Origin: Mytilus galloprovincialis
Lineage: Eukaryota; Mollusca; Bivalvia; Mytilida; Mytilidae
Assembly (NCBI RefSeq): GCF_965363235.1
Contig: NC_134848.1
Location: forward strand, 66,220,681 to 66,284,680
Reading direction: 5' to 3'
DNA: 64,000 nt
Below the pieces are notes generated by a model that had not been told where the DNA came from, searched no databases, and worked only from the letters and a program-made list of their open reading frames with translations. The first letter of the stretch is position 1. Each line of letters starts with the position of its first letter. Shown piece after piece: positions 62,001 through 64,000 of this stretch. The translations under genes were made by a program, and so were the position numbers.

Positions 62001-62560
62001 TTTTTTTGTTGTATTTACTGTTGTGTGTTCATTCCAATCAGGATAATACAAAACACATAAATGATAGGTTACACATGTGGATGAAAGTTTACTTTATATT
62101 GATAAATTGAAAGCGGTATGATTCTGACCCACAAACTGCTTGAACAAAGCTTTAAGAGAGGCGAATGCAGTCGGTGCAAAAATTGATTGACCGATATGAT
62201 TGATAACATGTAAATGTTTTTGACATATATTGTAAATACATGTACATGATTTATCGTCTATTAACATTGTGTCCTAATACAATGTACCTCTAATGATATT
62301 TTTATTGCGTGTTTATTTGCATGCCGTGTAACATTCACACAGAAAGTTTTGCTTACCTTTTTAAATTATTGGAGACTTTTCGGTTATCTCTTAACTTAAT
62401 TGATTTTTGAGGTTTGATCACCGGTTAAGTACTGCCATGGCTACCGAGTATGATAAAAAGAGGGACAAAAGATACTAGAGGGGACAACTCATAAATCGAA
62501 AATGAACTGACAACGCAATGGCAAAGAATTAAAAAGACAAACAGACAAAATAATTATCAA
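59010..62560. other. Long AT-rich stretch without recognised gene
   Basis: I see no gene, repeat family or RNA gene here. 61243-61343 could be a first exon: ATG, 33 codons with a hydrophobic run LLSFVTSVSVFLLIVI, then AG|GTAATT. No further exon is evident. 61400-61510 is locally richer in G and C (GCGACCGGCCGCTTAAACTC). Confidence 0.4.
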
Positions 62561-62564
62561 AGGT

Positions 62565-63600
62565 ACTAGTATTATAATTTAATACGCCAGTCGCGCGTTT
62601 CGACTACATTTCGACAAGTTATGAATCAAACACAAACAGATTATTCTCCAAAAGTATAAGTATCGAGTATTCGACGTCTCTTTCTGCCTTCAACATATTC
62701 CTTGAACACAAACTTCCCATTATTCCAGTCAAGGTAAAGCGATCTCAAAATTTGACATTACCTGTTTCAACAACTGATTCTTTGGGCAATAATCATTGGT
62801 ATATAGAGAACCATTTATCTAAAATGTTCTCTCTGGTGAAGAAATTTCTCAACTGCTATTTATGGACTAACACACGTGTAGATGCAATATGAAATGGATA
62901 AAATGTAGTGAACTGCCGGGAAAGTGGTATCAAGCCATTTGAACCACATTATTTCACCAGTTACATAAGAACAAATTTAAAGAGAATTTTTTTAAAGTCA
63001 AAACATAATATTTTTGTAATTTTCTGCTAAAATTGTTGAATTTATTTGTCTGTCCTTTTCACATGAAGTTTATATATTATTTTTTGAAAGATCTTCACAA
63101 AATGATAAAAATCAAACTTGTAGGAATGTTGATTAAAAATAATGGAAATTTTTCGAACAGTTCTATAGATCTAACCAAAAAAGTTAAAAAAAAGTTCTCT
63201 TTGTGATGAAGTCATATACTAGTCCATTGTATAATATACCTGTTAAAGTTGTAAATAATCTCTTTGAGTCATAAGTTAAATCTGTAGCCTTATATAATGC
63301 AGAAGTTACATTTTTGGACTCCTATATTACATATTTTAGAGCCCACCCCCCCCCCCCCCCAAATAAAAAGAGCAAGTAACTCCGGATAACAATTGGACCC
63401 TTTTTATTTCATTAATAAAACTCCCTTAGAAAAGTTACACCTACAGTTTTTACCCGCTCTTAATTGGTTTACTTATACATTCTCGGATTTCAAATGTTTG
63501 GCTTTGAGCGTTCCTGATGAAGGTATATCCAGACCAGCCTCGGACGCATGAAATTATTAAACGTGTTTTCAATTGTTTGTAAATATAAACTTGGTATAGA
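62565..63600. repeat. Scattered repeat pieces near the right end
   Basis: 62565-62625 carries, in reverse, AATACGCCAGTCGCGCGTTT of the GACGAAACGCGCG family. 63342-63360 is a C-run. 63495-63565 has TTGAGCGTTCCTGATGAAGG and CGGACGCATGAAATTATTAA, another mussel-type repeat. The rest is AT-rich with no frame of note. Confidence 0.45.
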
Positions 63601-63784
63601 AACACTTCATCGAATTTAAATTCAAGAGCTGATCTGGGGAGACTTTCTCTGGAACTAAATATTAAATTTCAATCTATATTGTATCTTAGGAGGAGTTTAT
63701 TTATCAGATTATATTCTGATGAAATTAATCCTCTTTTTAAAGAATCCTTAATTTTGTCTCAAAACTGAGTCTCGGCAGAAAACA

Positions 63785-64000
63785 ATCTTGCAACTAGACC
63801 AATATTCATTGTCGATAATGGTAGGCCACACAGAGCACGCATTGTTTCAGAGTATATACGTCAGGAGGTAATTGACACTATTCCATGGCCATAAATGTCA
63901 CTGGTTATGTATCCCATTGAGCATGTCTTGGATGATATTGGTCGAAAAATCAGCAACTGGGTACAAGCTAGTAAGAATTAACAGGAATTACCAGCAGCCT
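63785..64000 (+). mobile_element. Tc1-type transposase fragment (D34E), cut by the window end
   Basis: The + frame reads FIVDNGRPHRARIVSEYIRQ then EVIDTIPWP, a stop, and YPIEHVLDDIGRKISNW. This is the C-terminal catalytic part of a Tc1/mariner transposase: the second Asp (DNGRPHRAR) and the Glu (PIEH) are separated by 34 residues, the Tc1 spacing. A stop sits in the catalytic region and another near the end, so the copy is dead. The N-terminal domain is not recognisable to the left, and the element leaves the window. Confidence 0.8.

Overview
The window reads as nuclear DNA of a bivalve mollusc, most likely a mussel (Mytilus or a close relative). It is AT-rich, its genes are split by introns, and it is crowded with repeat families I associate with mussel genomes: elements with a GAGCGTCACTG...GACGAAACGCGCGTCTGGCGTA core, GATGTGGTATGATTGCCAATGAGACA-type elements, a ~0.9 kb fold-back element beginning AATAAAGGCAACAG, and a SINE with a bivalve-type 3' domain. 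The species assignment rests on recognising these repeats, not on a search.

The host content is one tandem family on the + strand: three apparently intact genes (8663-16287, 19149-33197, 38815-47104), a broken fourth (52171-54779), and perhaps an orphan exon (37856-38041). The three whole copies have five coding exons and every intron is phase 1. The first coding exon supplies little more than the start codon (ATG+G in genes 1 and 2; ten bases in 3 and 4). The predicted proteins (261, 217 and 300 residues) have a charged cytosolic tail with a Cys/basic juxtamembrane cluster, one signal-anchor helix, a Cys-free coiled-coil ectodomain with N-glycosylation sequons, and a short hydrophobic C-terminus that looks like a GPI-attachment signal. 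This is the architecture of vertebrate tetherin/BST2. I see no sequence homology to tetherin and infer only shared design, but a cluster of such genes in a mollusc is the main candidate for something undescribed.

Layout: 1-3.6 kb, broken Ty3/gypsy fossil (minus strand); 3.6-8.6 kb, no gene, with a decayed minisatellite and two fold-back elements; 8.6-16.3 kb, gene 1, with a Helitron in intron 3 and a fold-back element in intron 4; 16.3-19.1 kb, intergenic repeats; 19.1-33.2 kb, gene 2, with a complete-looking DIRS-type tyrosine-recombinase retrotransposon in intron 4; 33.2-38.8 kb, a decayed PIF/Harbinger transposon and an orphan exon; 38.8-47.1 kb, gene 3; 47.1-52.1 kb, LINE scrap and repeats; 52.2-54.8 kb, gene 4 relic; 54.8-64 kb, LINE pieces, hairpin MITEs with 7-bp target duplications, a long stretch with nothing recognisable, and a Tc1-type transposase fragment cut by the window end.

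Because the gene copies are paralogous inside and out, each acts as an empty-site control for the others: the Helitron, the DIRS element and the Harbinger element are each present in one copy and absent from the matching place in another, so all three arrived after the duplications.
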